From Paenibacillus macerans (lineage in GTDB: Bacteria; Bacillota; Bacilli; Paenibacillales; Paenibacillaceae): a stretch of DNA of 41,615 nucleotides. Shown here one piece after another: positions 30,826 to 38,310 of this stretch; the stretch's first letter is position 1; every line of letters starts with the position of its first letter. The stretch is taken from assembly GCF_023715465.1 (NCBI RefSeq), contig NZ_JAMBOE010000030.1, positions 1-41,615 of the forward strand, written 5' to 3'. Position numbers and translations under genes: made by a program. A model generated the notes under the pieces. The model saw only the letters and a program-made list of their open reading frames with translations. It did not search any database and was not told the origin of the DNA.

Positions 30826-31704
30826 TTAGTCGATACGCAGCTCGCCATCGTAGGAAGTGATGATTTTGTACAAATCCGGCCGGCGGTCGCGGAAAATTCC
30901 CCACTCGATGCGCTGCGTCTCCAACTGATCAAGGTCGAACTCCGCCACCAGCACGGTCTCCTCGGTGCGGTTTGCCTCGGCGATTTTGTTGCCCTGAGGT
31001 CCGGCGATAAAGGACGAGCCGTAAAACGTGATGCTGGAATCCTCGTCCGTTTCCTCGCCGACGCGGTTGGAAGCGATGACCGGCACCAGGTTCGCGGCGG
31101 CATGCCCGAGCATGCACATCTGCCAGTGATCCTTGGAATCGATCGAGCCGTCCTGCGGCTCCGAGCCGATCGCGGTCGGGTAGAACAACAGCTCGGCGCC
31201 CATCAGCGCCATGCAGCGCGCGGCTTCCGGATACCATTGATCCCAGCAGACACCGATGCCGATTTTGGCATAACGCGTTTTCCACACTTTAAAGCCGGTA
31301 TCGCCCGGGTTAAAATAAAACTTCTCCTCATACCCCGGCCCGTCCGGGATATGGCTTTTCCGGTAACGTCCGAGCAGCTCGCCGTCGGCGTCGATCACGG
31401 CCAGCGAGTTGTAGCGGGCGTTGTTCTTTTTTTCGTAGAAGCTGATCGGAAGCACCACTTTCAGCTCCTTGGCCACCTGGCGAAAATGCCGGATCGCCGC
31501 GTTCTCTTCCAGCTCGGTGGCATAGACGTAGTAGTCCGATTTTTCTTTTTGGCAAAAATAAGGCGTCTCAAACAGCTCCTGCAGCAAAATAATCTGCGCT
31601 CCCTGCCGGGCGGCCTCGCGGACCAGCTTATCCGCCTTGGCGATGTTGTCTTCTCTATTTGGGGAGCAGCTCATCTGCGTGGCCGCTACCTTCACCTTTC
31701 TCAT
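30826..31704 (-). CDS. aguB: N-carbamoylputrescine amidase
   Basis: Nitrilase-superfamily amidase of 292 residues that would convert N-carbamoylputrescine to putrescine, CO2 and ammonia. The Glu-Lys-Cys triad is visible: Glu in IILLQELFETPYF, Lys in GRYRKSHIPDGPGYEEKFYFNPGDTGF, and Cys in IGIGVCWDQWYPEAARCMALMGAELLFYPTAIGSEP. This last segment, together with the HWQMCMLGHAAANLVPVIASNRVG stretch, is typical of AguB rather than other nitrilases. Its gene follows the agmatine deiminase gene by 27 bp on the same strand, forming the two-step agmatine-to-putrescine route. Length matches the family. Confidence 0.95.
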   Translation of the reverse strand: MRKVKVAATQMSCSPNREDNIAKADKLVREAARQGAQIILLQELFETPYFCQKEKSDYYVYATELEENAAIRHFRQVAKELKVVLPISFYEKKNNARYNSLAVIDADGELLGRYRKSHIPDGPGYEEKFYFNPGDTGFKVWKTRYAKIGIGVCWDQWYPEAARCMALMGAELLFYPTAIGSEPQDGSIDSKDHWQMCMLGHAAANLVPVIASNRVGEETDEDSSITFYGSSFIAGPQGNKIAEANRTEETVLVAEFDLDQLETQRIEWGIFRDRRPDLYKIITSYDGELRID

Positions 31705-31731
31705 CTGGAGTCCCCCTTTATGCTTGTTGAT

Positions 31732-32781
31732 TTAAACGCGTACCCGTCCCGCCGGCATTTGCTGGGTCGTGCAGTGCACGTTGCCGCCCTCGCGGATGAT
31801 CGCCATACCGTCCACCGTGCGGATTTTGCGGTCCGGAAACGCCTCGCTTAAGATTTGCTCCGCCTGCCGGTCGGTTTCCGCCGCAGCGCCGCCGAACACC
31901 GGCAAAATGATGCCGCCGTTGACGAAATAAAAATTCAAATAGCTTAGCGTTAAGCGGCTGTCTTCATACATGGTGCGCGGCGGCTGCGGAATTTGGACAA
32001 TCTCCAGCTTGCGCCCCTGCGCGTCCACCGCGGCGTTCAGGATCGCCAGGTTTTCCTGCGTAATCTCATAATTGTCATCTTCCGGGTCGGTGCACACCTG
32101 CAAAATCACCTTGCCCGGCGCGGCAAAGCAAGCCACGTTGTCGACATGGCCATCCGTCTCGTCGCCGCTTAAGCCCCGCTTCAGCCAAATGATGTGCGTG
32201 GCGTTTACAAAGTTTTTCACGGCCGTTTCGATCTCTTCCCGGCTTATCTGCGGGTTCCGGTTCGTGTTCAGCAGGCACTCCTCCGTCGTCAGCAGCGTAC
32301 CTTCACCGTCCGTATGGATGGAGCCGCCCTCCAGCACAAGCGGCGCGTCAAACCGCTTCACGCCCAGCGCTTCGAGAATTTGCGGCGCGACCGCGTCGTC
32401 CAAATCCCATGGCGCATATTTGCCGCCCCAGGCGTTGAACCGCCAGTTGACCCCGGCCAGCTCGCCTTCGCCGTTCACGACAAAAGTCGGGCCATTGTCG
32501 CGAAGCCAAGCGTCATTGTGTGCGATCAGCAGGCATTCGATCGGGTGGCAGTGGTTGCCGCCGCTGAAGATTTCCTGCACTTTCTCCAGGTCAACCGGAT
32601 TGACGACGACCATCACCGGTTCGAATTCGGCGATCGCCGTGATGAATTCAGCATAACCCCGGCAGACCGCATCATACTGCTGCGGATAACACATCGACGC
32701 CTGCACCGGCCAGGAAATAAATGTGCGTTCATGCGGTGCCCATTCGGCCGGCATTTTATAGTTCAAGTCTCTAGGATACAT
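31732..32781 (-). CDS. aguA: Agmatine deiminase
   Basis: Peptidyl-arginine-deiminase-family enzyme of 349 residues that hydrolyses agmatine to N-carbamoylputrescine and ammonia. Family motifs: KMPAEWAPHERTFISWP at the N-terminus, AWLRDNGPTFVVN, NWRFNAWGGKYAPWDLDD, LVLEGGSIHTDGEGTLLTTEECLLN, GDETDGHVDNVACF with catalytic His, and REGGNVHCTTQQMP with the nucleophilic Cys near residue 337. The ATG at 32781 has AGGG five bases upstream. A GTG at 32793 is less likely because it overlaps that ribosome site. It is the first gene of the aguA-aguB pair. Confidence 0.96.
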   Translation of the reverse strand: MYPRDLNYKMPAEWAPHERTFISWPVQASMCYPQQYDAVCRGYAEFITAIAEFEPVMVVVNPVDLEKVQEIFSGGNHCHPIECLLIAHNDAWLRDNGPTFVVNGEGELAGVNWRFNAWGGKYAPWDLDDAVAPQILEALGVKRFDAPLVLEGGSIHTDGEGTLLTTEECLLNTNRNPQISREEIETAVKNFVNATHIIWLKRGLSGDETDGHVDNVACFAAPGKVILQVCTDPEDDNYEITQENLAILNAAVDAQGRKLEIVQIPQPPRTMYEDSRLTLSYLNFYFVNGGIILPVFGGAAAETDRQAEQILSEAFPDRKIRTVDGMAIIREGGNVHCTTQQMPAGRVRV

Positions 32782-32929
32782 CGTTTCCCTCACACCCTAT
32801 ATTTAAAATCGTTAGACATGAATTCCTGGTTCACCATGATATCATATAACAAAACATACCCGCCCACAATGGAAGTGTTGACCGCCTGCGGGACGGGCTG
32901 GAGCGAAAAAAATCGCTGCCCGATTTTCG

Positions 32930-33016
32930 GCGGCGGGGCGGGCCGGCGAGCGGTATAATTTATACACAATATGACGCATTGGGACAAGACAATTTGAACA
33001 GAAAGCAGTCTATACA
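32930..33016 (+). promoter_or_regulatory. Putative promoter region of the ada gene
   Basis: TATAAT at 32954-32959 and TATACA at 33011-33016 are the only good -10 candidates. The second has only a weak GACAAT 17 bases upstream. A poor -35 would fit activation by methylated Ada, but no operator can be defined from one sequence. The rest of the gap 32782-33069 holds a 10-bp palindrome ATGATATCAT at 32836-32845. Confidence 0.35.
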
Positions 33017-33069
33017 GGAAACATCAAGACGGTAAGTACGGACACAATCTAATCTCAGGGAGGCCGCGC

Positions 33070-34146
33070 ATGATCCCCACGGACCGTAAAGAGGAATTTT
33101 ATAAAGCTTTGTTGGAGAAAAACACGGAGTACGAAGGTTTGTTCTACGTCGGCGTGAAAACGACCGGCGTCTTTTGCCGCCCCACTTGCCCGGCCCGGAA
33201 ACCGAAGCTGGAGAACTGCGAATTTTTCGAAACCGCCAAAGAAGCGCTGCTCGCTTCTTTTCGGCCATGCCAGCGCTGCCGCCCGCTGTCACCCCCGGGC
33301 CAGGCGTCCGATCTCGTCCGGCAGCTGGTGGAAGCGGTGGAGCAGCATCCCGAGAAGCGCTGGAGGGACGAAGATTTTCGGCAGCTTTGCGTCGATGCGT
33401 CGACAGCGCGCCGCCAATTCAAAAAGCGCTTCGGCATGACCTTTGTCGAATATGCCCGGGCCCGCCGCATGGGTCTGGCGATGAAGCATATCCGCTCCGG
33501 CCAACCCGTAATCGATGCTCAGTTGTCCACGGGCTACGAATCGAGCAGCGGGTTTCGCGACGCGTTTTCCCGGATTATGGGCGCGCCGCCGACCCGGTTG
33601 GAAGAGGGCCGGATTTTGCGGGCGGCTTGGCTCGATACGCCGCTGGGGCCGATGATCGCCATCGCCGACGAAGCGGCCTTGCATCTGCTGGAGTTCGTTG
33701 ACCGCCGCGGACTGGAGCGCGAGGTGGAGCGGCTTCGCCAGCGGACCAAGGCGGCGGTTATCCCCGGCGTCACCGCGCCGATCCGCTCGATTGAGAAGGA
33801 GCTGGCGCTTTATTTTGACGGCCGATTGCGCGAATTCAAGACCCCGTTGTTTTTGCTGGGGTCGCCTTTTCAGCGGCAGGTGTGGGCACAGCTGCAGCAA
33901 ATCCCGCCCGGGGAAACCCGCTCGTACGCCGAGCTGGCCGTTGCCGTGGGGAATCCGGCGGGTTACCGCGCCGTGGCCCAGGCCAACGGAGCCAATCAGC
34001 TCGCCATCGTCATCCCCTGCCACCGCGTCATCAACTCGAATGGCGAGCTTGGCGGCTACGGCGGCGGCCTGTCGCGCAAAAGCTGGCTGCTGAACCATGA
34101 GAAACGCGGCGGCAGTGTGGAGGCAGCGGCGAGTTATACGAGTTGA
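33070..34146 (+). CDS. ada: Bifunctional transcriptional activator / O6-methylguanine-DNA methyltransferase (Ada type)
   Basis: DNA repair protein and regulator of 358 residues. The N-terminal Ada zinc domain has Cys36, Cys40, Cys67 and Cys70 (VFCRPTCPARKP, RPCQRCRPL), where Cys36 would accept methyl groups from phosphotriesters. An AraC-type HTH region follows (WRDEDFRQLCVDASTARRQFKKRFGMTFVEYAR...GYESSSGFRDAFSR). The C-terminal domain is an Ogt-type methyltransferase with the active site IPCHRVINSNGELGGYGGGLSRK (Cys317). AGGGAGG precedes the ATG. In Bacillus subtilis these functions are split (AdaA and AdaB). Here they are fused as in E. coli Ada. Methylation would turn it into an activator of its own gene. 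Confidence 0.96.
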   Translation: MIPTDRKEEFYKALLEKNTEYEGLFYVGVKTTGVFCRPTCPARKPKLENCEFFETAKEALLASFRPCQRCRPLSPPGQASDLVRQLVEAVEQHPEKRWRDEDFRQLCVDASTARRQFKKRFGMTFVEYARARRMGLAMKHIRSGQPVIDAQLSTGYESSSGFRDAFSRIMGAPPTRLEEGRILRAAWLDTPLGPMIAIADEAALHLLEFVDRRGLEREVERLRQRTKAAVIPGVTAPIRSIEKELALYFDGRLREFKTPLFLLGSPFQRQVWAQLQQIPPGETRSYAELAVAVGNPAGYRAVAQANGANQLAIVIPCHRVINSNGELGGYGGGLSRKSWLLNHEKRGGSVEAAASYTS

Positions 34147-34200
34147 GTCGGTTGAGCGGATTGAGTAAATGGAGTTAGTGGCGCAAATGGGGGGATGAGT

Positions 34201-34364
34201 TTGGGAGTTGGGCGAGTTGAGTAAGTTGGGCAGGTGGAGACGGAGCGGGTGGAGTAGTGGCGTAAATTGGGCAAGTGGAGTAGGAGCGGGTGGAGTAGTG
34301 GTGTCACTTTGGCAAGTTGAGTAAGTTGGGCAGGTGGAGCGAGTTAAGCGAGTCAAGAGAATTA
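34201..34364 (+). repeat. Degenerate 41-bp tandem repeat, G-rich and pyrimidine-poor
   Basis: GGAGCGGGTGGAGTAGTGG recurs at 34242-34260 and 34283-34301, exactly 41 bp apart. The flanking blocks (AGTTGAGTAAGTTGGGCAGG at 34214 and again at 34315) extend the array to about four degenerate units. The plus strand is rich in G and poor in C. It starts within 60 bp of the ada stop codon. I see no coding frame with a start and ribosome site. Confidence 0.75.
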
Positions 34365-34394
34365 AGCTAGTTGTAGAAGCGCTGCCCGTCTCGG

Positions 34395-34612
34395 AGAAAA
34401 CATAAGGGCATAAAACGGCGTTATTCCAGCGATATTTGTCCATTCGAGAGAAATAGAGGCATTTTATGCCGCTATTTTCTCGAATCGCCAGGAAATGCCC
34501 GGGTTTTGGCCCATTCATAAGAAAATAAGAACAAAACATTCCGCTAATGAGAATGAACATGCTAGGCTCCGGATAATAAGCACATAAAGTTCCGCTATTT
34601 TGAAGGCCTGGG
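34395..34612 (+). repeat. Dispersed intergenic repeat, family A, copy 3
   Basis: Same orientation as 29365-29585 and opposite to 2475-2690. Blocks include GGCGTTATTCCAGCGATAT, GAGAGAAATAGAGGCATTTTATGCCG, CATTCATAAGAAAATAAG and TCCGGATAATAAGCACATAAAG. The last of these is almost identical to copy 1. It lies between the 41-bp tandem array and a peptidase remnant. Confidence 0.8.
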
Positions 34613-34624
34613 GTTAGACGCCGA

Positions 34625-34800
34625 CTACGTCAAGACCCCGATCGCCAGCTCCAGGCCCAAAACGATCCGATCCAGCGCCATGCTTGGTGCCCCGGGATGG
34701 CGCACCGCCTGTTCCGGCAGATAAGGAACATGGATGAAGCCGCCTCGGATCGGCCGGCCGCTGACGGCAATATGGTGCATCAGCCCGTAATTTTTTTCAT
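34625..34800 (-). pseudogene. C-terminal remnant of pyrrolidone-carboxylate peptidase
   Basis: The minus-strand frame reads NYGLMHHI, then RGGFIHVPYLPEQAV, then PSMALDRIVLGLELAI and a stop at 34625. This is the C-terminal third of pyroglutamyl peptidase I (Pcp), including the strand after the catalytic Cys region and the final helix. The N-terminal two thirds, with catalytic Glu and Cys, are gone, and the frame upstream becomes unrelated sequence ahead of the T-box leader. It cannot be functional. Confidence 0.75.
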
Positions 34801-34818
34801 CAAATTTCCTCCTCCCCC

Positions 34819-34848
34819 TTGAATAAAAAACACCATCTGCGCTATACT
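34819..34848 (+). promoter_or_regulatory. Promoter of the T-box/SerRS transcript
   Basis: TTGAAT (34819-34824) and TATACT (34843-34848), 18 bases apart, sit at the right distance upstream of the T-box leader. They overlap the truncated end of the peptidase remnant. Confidence 0.65.
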
Positions 34849-34854
34849 GTGAAA

Positions 34855-35070
34855 AATATATCGGAATCATGCCTATGAAGAGCATCCAACTCGGAGGCGT
34901 TTTCGTCAAGGGGAAAACGGCAAACACTGCGCAAAATCCCCCTAAGTTAACCGGATCCGCCCGTTACCGCGGAAGCAAGTGGATTAAACGGCTTAGGCCG
35001 TTTGGTCAATTTGGGTGGCACCGCGAGAATACAAGCGCTCCTCGTCCCAATCGGACGGCGAGCGCTTTTT
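34855..35070 (+). promoter_or_regulatory. T-box leader with intrinsic terminator
   Basis: The 14-base T-box core GGGTGGCACCGCGAGAAT (35013-35030) is exact in its conserved part. It is followed by a terminator with stem AAGCGCTC (35033-35040) / GAGCGCTT (35060-35067) and T-run. Uncharged tRNA-Ser would stabilise the antiterminator so that the downstream synthetase is made when serylation falls short. The specifier codon could not be assigned by eye in stem I. The seryl identity comes from the downstream gene. Confidence 0.9.
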
Positions 35071-35099
35071 GTATTTCTATAACAAAGGAGCGGATAGCC

Positions 35100-36386
35100 A
35101 TGTTAGACATCAAGTGGATTCGGGAGCATCAGGAACAGGTTCAACTTATCGCGAAGCAAAAGGGGATTGATCTTTCGATCCCCGAGCTGCTTCGAAGAGA
35201 CGATCAGCGCCGGGCGCTGCTGCTGGAGGTCGAGCGTTTGCGGCAGGAACGGAACCGGTTGACCCGGCGCATTCAAGAGTTTATTCGGGAACGCGCGGAG
35301 GAGGAGGCCGAAACGTGCAAAAGGGAGGTCAAAAAGCTGAATCGCCGGCTCACCGGTCTGGAGCATGAACTCCAGGAAGCGGAACAGGAGTATCGGGAGC
35401 TCATGCTGCTCGTGCCTAACCCGGCTTCGCCGGACACGCCCATAGGCCTGTCGGACCAGGACAATGTGGAGATCAAGCGGACCGGCGAGCCGCCGGCGTT
35501 TGACTTTGAACCGCGGGACCACGTGGCGCTTGGCGAGCTGCACCGTCTCATCGACATTCCCCGCGGCGTCAAAACGGCGGGCAGCCGCAATTATTACCTC
35601 ACCGGCATGGGCGTTTTGCTCCACCGGGCGGTGCAGCAGTTGGCCGTCGATCTGCTTGTTGGCAAAGGCTTTACGCTGCTGGAGGTCCCGTTAATGGTTC
35701 GGCCTGCGGCGATGTATAACACCGGGTTTTTCCCGCTTGGCCAGGATCAGTCCTACCGGATCACCGAGGAAGACCGCTGGCTTGTCGGCACGTCGGAAGT
35801 GCCGCTTGTCTCGTATTTCGAGGACGAAATCGTCGATGTCGCCCGCCCGCTCAAGCTGGCCGCGGCATCGCTTTGCTTCCGGAACGAGGTGGGCTCGGCC
35901 GGCAAAGACGTGCACGGCTTGTACCGGGTTCGCCAGTTTGCGAAGGTGGAACAGGTGATCCTCTGCCAAAATGATCCGGCGGTGTCGGAGCAGCTTTTTC
36001 AGGAAATTACGGAAAATGCCGAGGAACTCCTGCGGCTGCTGGAACTCCCTTACCGGGTAATGGCCGTCTGCAGCGGCGACATGTCGCAAAAAACGTACAA
36101 ACAATACGATATCGAAACCTGGATGCCGAGCCGGGCGTCGTACGGGGAAACCCATTCGTCGTCGCAACTCCTCGATTTTCAGGCTCGCCGGTCGAACATT
36201 CGGTTCAAGGATCACAGCGGCAAACTGCAATACTGCTACACGTTGAACAACACAGCGGTGGCGTCGCCCCGCATCCTGATCCCACTGCTGGAGAACCACC
36301 AGAAGGAGGACGGCAGTGTCCGCATTCCACGGGCGTTGCGCAAGTACTTGAACGGCTTGGAACAGCTCGCACCAACAAATAGGTAA
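35100..36386 (+). CDS. serS: Seryl-tRNA synthetase (divergent second type)
   Basis: Class II aminoacyl-tRNA synthetase of 428 residues. An N-terminal antiparallel coiled coil for tRNA binding (about 35-105, RRALLLEVERLRQERNRLTRR...) precedes the catalytic core. Motif 2 is LCFRNEVGSAGKDVHGLYRVRQFAKVEQ and motif 3 is YGETHSSSQLLDFQARRSNIRF...NNTAVASPRILIPLLENHQ. The standard enzyme has more usual EISSCSNFEDFQARR at motif 3; here THSSSQLLDFQARR. This suggests the second, stress-linked SerRS found beside the housekeeping one in some Bacillales. The ATG at 35100 follows AAAGGAG by ten bases. It is controlled by the T-box just upstream. A second serS elsewhere is expected but not visible here. Confidence 0.9.
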   Translation: MLDIKWIREHQEQVQLIAKQKGIDLSIPELLRRDDQRRALLLEVERLRQERNRLTRRIQEFIRERAEEEAETCKREVKKLNRRLTGLEHELQEAEQEYRELMLLVPNPASPDTPIGLSDQDNVEIKRTGEPPAFDFEPRDHVALGELHRLIDIPRGVKTAGSRNYYLTGMGVLLHRAVQQLAVDLLVGKGFTLLEVPLMVRPAAMYNTGFFPLGQDQSYRITEEDRWLVGTSEVPLVSYFEDEIVDVARPLKLAAASLCFRNEVGSAGKDVHGLYRVRQFAKVEQVILCQNDPAVSEQLFQEITENAEELLRLLELPYRVMAVCSGDMSQKTYKQYDIETWMPSRASYGETHSSSQLLDFQARRSNIRFKDHSGKLQYCYTLNNTAVASPRILIPLLENHQKEDGSVRIPRALRKYLNGLEQLAPTNR

Positions 36387-36456
36387 TATTTACTATAAAA
36401 CAAATCCGCACCGGCTCCGTTTAAATATATAAAACTATCCAGAATTAGGTGATTTT

Positions 36457-37254
36457 ATGACGAAACGAAAAAGTACGATAACGTGTATGCTGGCGGCCTC
36501 CCTGGTGTTGTCCGCCTCGGCGGAGGCTGCAGCCGCCGGTACGGCCCCGCAGGTGCAAGCCGGTACGGACAGCCGCATTGCCATAGAACTGGACGGACAG
36601 CCGCTTGTACCTGAAATCTCACCGGTCTTGGCCAACGGAACCGTGCTCGTTCCCATCCGCGACGTATTTGAACCTTTAGGAGCAAAGGCGGCATGGAACG
36701 GGGAGAACAAAACAGTGACGGCGGCCAAAGACGGCATGACCCTTGTTTACCGGATCGGCGAGCGGGAAGCGCAGCTGAACGGCCAAACGATGAACCTCAC
36801 GGTTCCCGGACTAATCGCGGACGGCCACACTCTAGTCCCGCTCCGCTTCGTGAGCGAAGCCAGCGACGCGTTAGCGGAAAAACAAGCGGACAAGCTGATC
36901 GCTTACGGCAAAACCTTCGAGGGAACGCCTTACGAATTCGGAGCTTCACCGGATCAAACGAAAACGTTCGACTGCTCCTCTTTTGTCAAACACGTATTTG
37001 CGAGCGTGCTGTCGATCGAGCTGCCGCGCGTCTCTTATGATCAAGCCAAAGAAGGCAAAGAGGTCAGCGTGAACGAACTGCGCAAGGGCGATTTGCTCTT
37101 CTTCAGCTCACGCGGGCTGGACATCGGCCATGTCGGCATTTACGCCGGGAACAACAAAATCCTTCACACCTATTCCAATGAGTGGGGCGTGCATATCGGG
37201 GAATTTGACGGCCAATGGAAAAAACGGTTCGTAACCGCGCGCCGGGTGTTTTAG
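36457..37254 (+). CDS. Secreted NlpC/P60 cell-wall hydrolase with copper-amine-oxidase-type N-terminal domain
   Basis: Exported peptidoglycan endopeptidase of 265 residues. A signal peptide covers about residues 1-26. A stalk domain common in Paenibacillus follows (about 40-135, IAIELDGQPLVPEISPVLANGTVLVPIRDVFEPLGAKAAWN). The C-terminal NlpC/P60 domain has Cys173 in KTFDCSSFVKHVF, His225 in LDIGHVGIYAG and His237 in KILHTYS as the third polar residue. It would cleave D-Glu-meso-DAP bonds in wall peptides. AGGTG precedes the ATG. It has no operon partner within 100 bp. Confidence 0.9.
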   Translation: MTKRKSTITCMLAASLVLSASAEAAAAGTAPQVQAGTDSRIAIELDGQPLVPEISPVLANGTVLVPIRDVFEPLGAKAAWNGENKTVTAAKDGMTLVYRIGEREAQLNGQTMNLTVPGLIADGHTLVPLRFVSEASDALAEKQADKLIAYGKTFEGTPYEFGASPDQTKTFDCSSFVKHVFASVLSIELPRVSYDQAKEGKEVSVNELRKGDLLFFSSRGLDIGHVGIYAGNNKILHTYSNEWGVHIGEFDGQWKKRFVTARRVF

Positions 37255-37353
37255 AGCCGATGGCGCTGCAATTTCTTCGCGGACGTAACGAATTTGCCAA
37301 TTTCTGCCGAAATATAAGGTATAGAGAAGATTTTACGGCAAGGAGGTGAATCC

Positions 37354-37371
37354 GTGCGTCGCAGGACGTAA
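37354..37371 (+). other. Five-codon leader ORF with perfect Shine-Dalgarno
   Basis: AAGGAGGTG (37340-37348), the full anti-16S match, precedes GTG CGT CGC AGG ACG TAA with seven bases of spacing, encoding MRRRT. It lies 55 bp upstream of the guanylate-kinase-like gene. Several short inverted pairs (CCTG/CAGG) follow. It may be a leader peptide or a chance ribosome site. Nothing else supports translation. Confidence 0.3.
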
Positions 37372-37425
37372 GCCTGGTAGATATTTCAGGAGCAATCTGC
37401 TGGTCTTTGCCACGCATGGAGGGCG

Positions 37426-38091
37426 ATGTGGAAATGGCTGAAATCATCAAAAACTTCCCCCGAACCGGTCAGTACGCCTGAGGCAACGGGCAAATCCGGC
37501 GAGGCTGTTGAGGCCAGCGAGACCGGCGGGTCCGGCGGGGAGACGAAGCAACAGGTCATTATCATCACGGGAACGAGCGGATCGGGGCGCAAAGATATTG
37601 CCAAGCGGTTAAGCTCCGAGCTAGGCATTCCTTACGTGCTTCCTTGCACGACGCGCACGCCCCGCCCGGGCGAACAGGACGGGGAGCATTATCATTTCAT
37701 CTCCGACGCGGAGTTTCGGGCGCTGCAGGAAAAGGACGAGCTCTGCGAGTCCGTCCGTCTTGAACGGGGCAGCTACGGCATCTCACAGCATGAGCTGGAC
37801 CGGGCGCTGCAGCAGCGGCAGGCCGCAATCGTCGTCGTTAACCACGAAGGCGTCCGGACATTCCGGAAGTTATACGGTGAAAACGCCGTCCGGATTTTTC
37901 TGTACGTCACCAAGGAAGACATCCGGCTTCGCCTCGAGCGGGAAGACGCTCCCCCCGAAGTGCTCGAAGAATATTTGCGGAATTACTCCGAACAGGTGGT
38001 TCACAAGCGGGAAAGCGACTTTTTGCTGCAAAATATCGAAACGAACGCAACGCTGGAGAAAATCAAATTGTTTCTGCAAGAGCGAATATAG
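37426..38091 (+). CDS. Guanylate-kinase-like protein with N-terminal extension
   Basis: Protein of 221 residues. A low-complexity, Ser/Glu/Gly-rich stretch of about 40 residues precedes a guanylate-kinase domain: P-loop IIITGTSGSGRKDIAKRL (about 46-63), GMP-binding PYVLPCTTRTPRPGEQDGEHYHFIS, and the lid and CORE part ELDRALQQRQAAIVVVNHEGVRTFRKLYG...IFLYVTKEDIRLRLEREDAP. The GMP-site pattern TTRxPRPGExDGxxYHF is intact, so it may be a true nucleotide kinase. A conventional gmk is expected elsewhere. The ATG at 37426 follows GGAGGGC. It ends with a good terminator. Confidence 0.8.
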   Translation: MWKWLKSSKTSPEPVSTPEATGKSGEAVEASETGGSGGETKQQVIIITGTSGSGRKDIAKRLSSELGIPYVLPCTTRTPRPGEQDGEHYHFISDAEFRALQEKDELCESVRLERGSYGISQHELDRALQQRQAAIVVVNHEGVRTFRKLYGENAVRIFLYVTKEDIRLRLEREDAPPEVLEEYLRNYSEQVVHKRESDFLLQNIETNATLEKIKLFLQERI

Positions 38092-38104
38092 GCCGCAATC
38101 AATC

Positions 38105-38146
38105 AAGCTGTCCCAAGGGCTGTCCTGGCCGGGGGCGGCTTTTTTG
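38105..38146 (+). terminator. Terminator after the guanylate-kinase-like gene
   Basis: AAGCTGTCCC (38105-38114) pairs with GGGGGCGGCTT (about 38131-38141), including two G-U pairs, and six Ts follow. It begins 14 bp after the stop codon. Confidence 0.7.
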
Positions 38147-38310
38147 CTGCCGTGGCAACAAGGAATCGCTTGATCCGGCCTTTGCCTAAAAGTTAGGCTG
38201 GGCTGTTGCCGCAAACTCGTGCCGGTCGTGGTTTTTTGTCCATATCGGGGGTGAAAGGGGGACGTATACTAGGTATGAAATGACTATTAGCGAGAGGTGA
38301 CCCTTCCCTG

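Noticed and set aside
33289..34560. A 423-codon open frame on the minus strand across the ada gene
   Set aside because: It is the shadow of ada plus repeat DNA. It has no ribosome site, Thr/Pro/Leu-rich stretches come from the tandem array, and its start lies inside family A.
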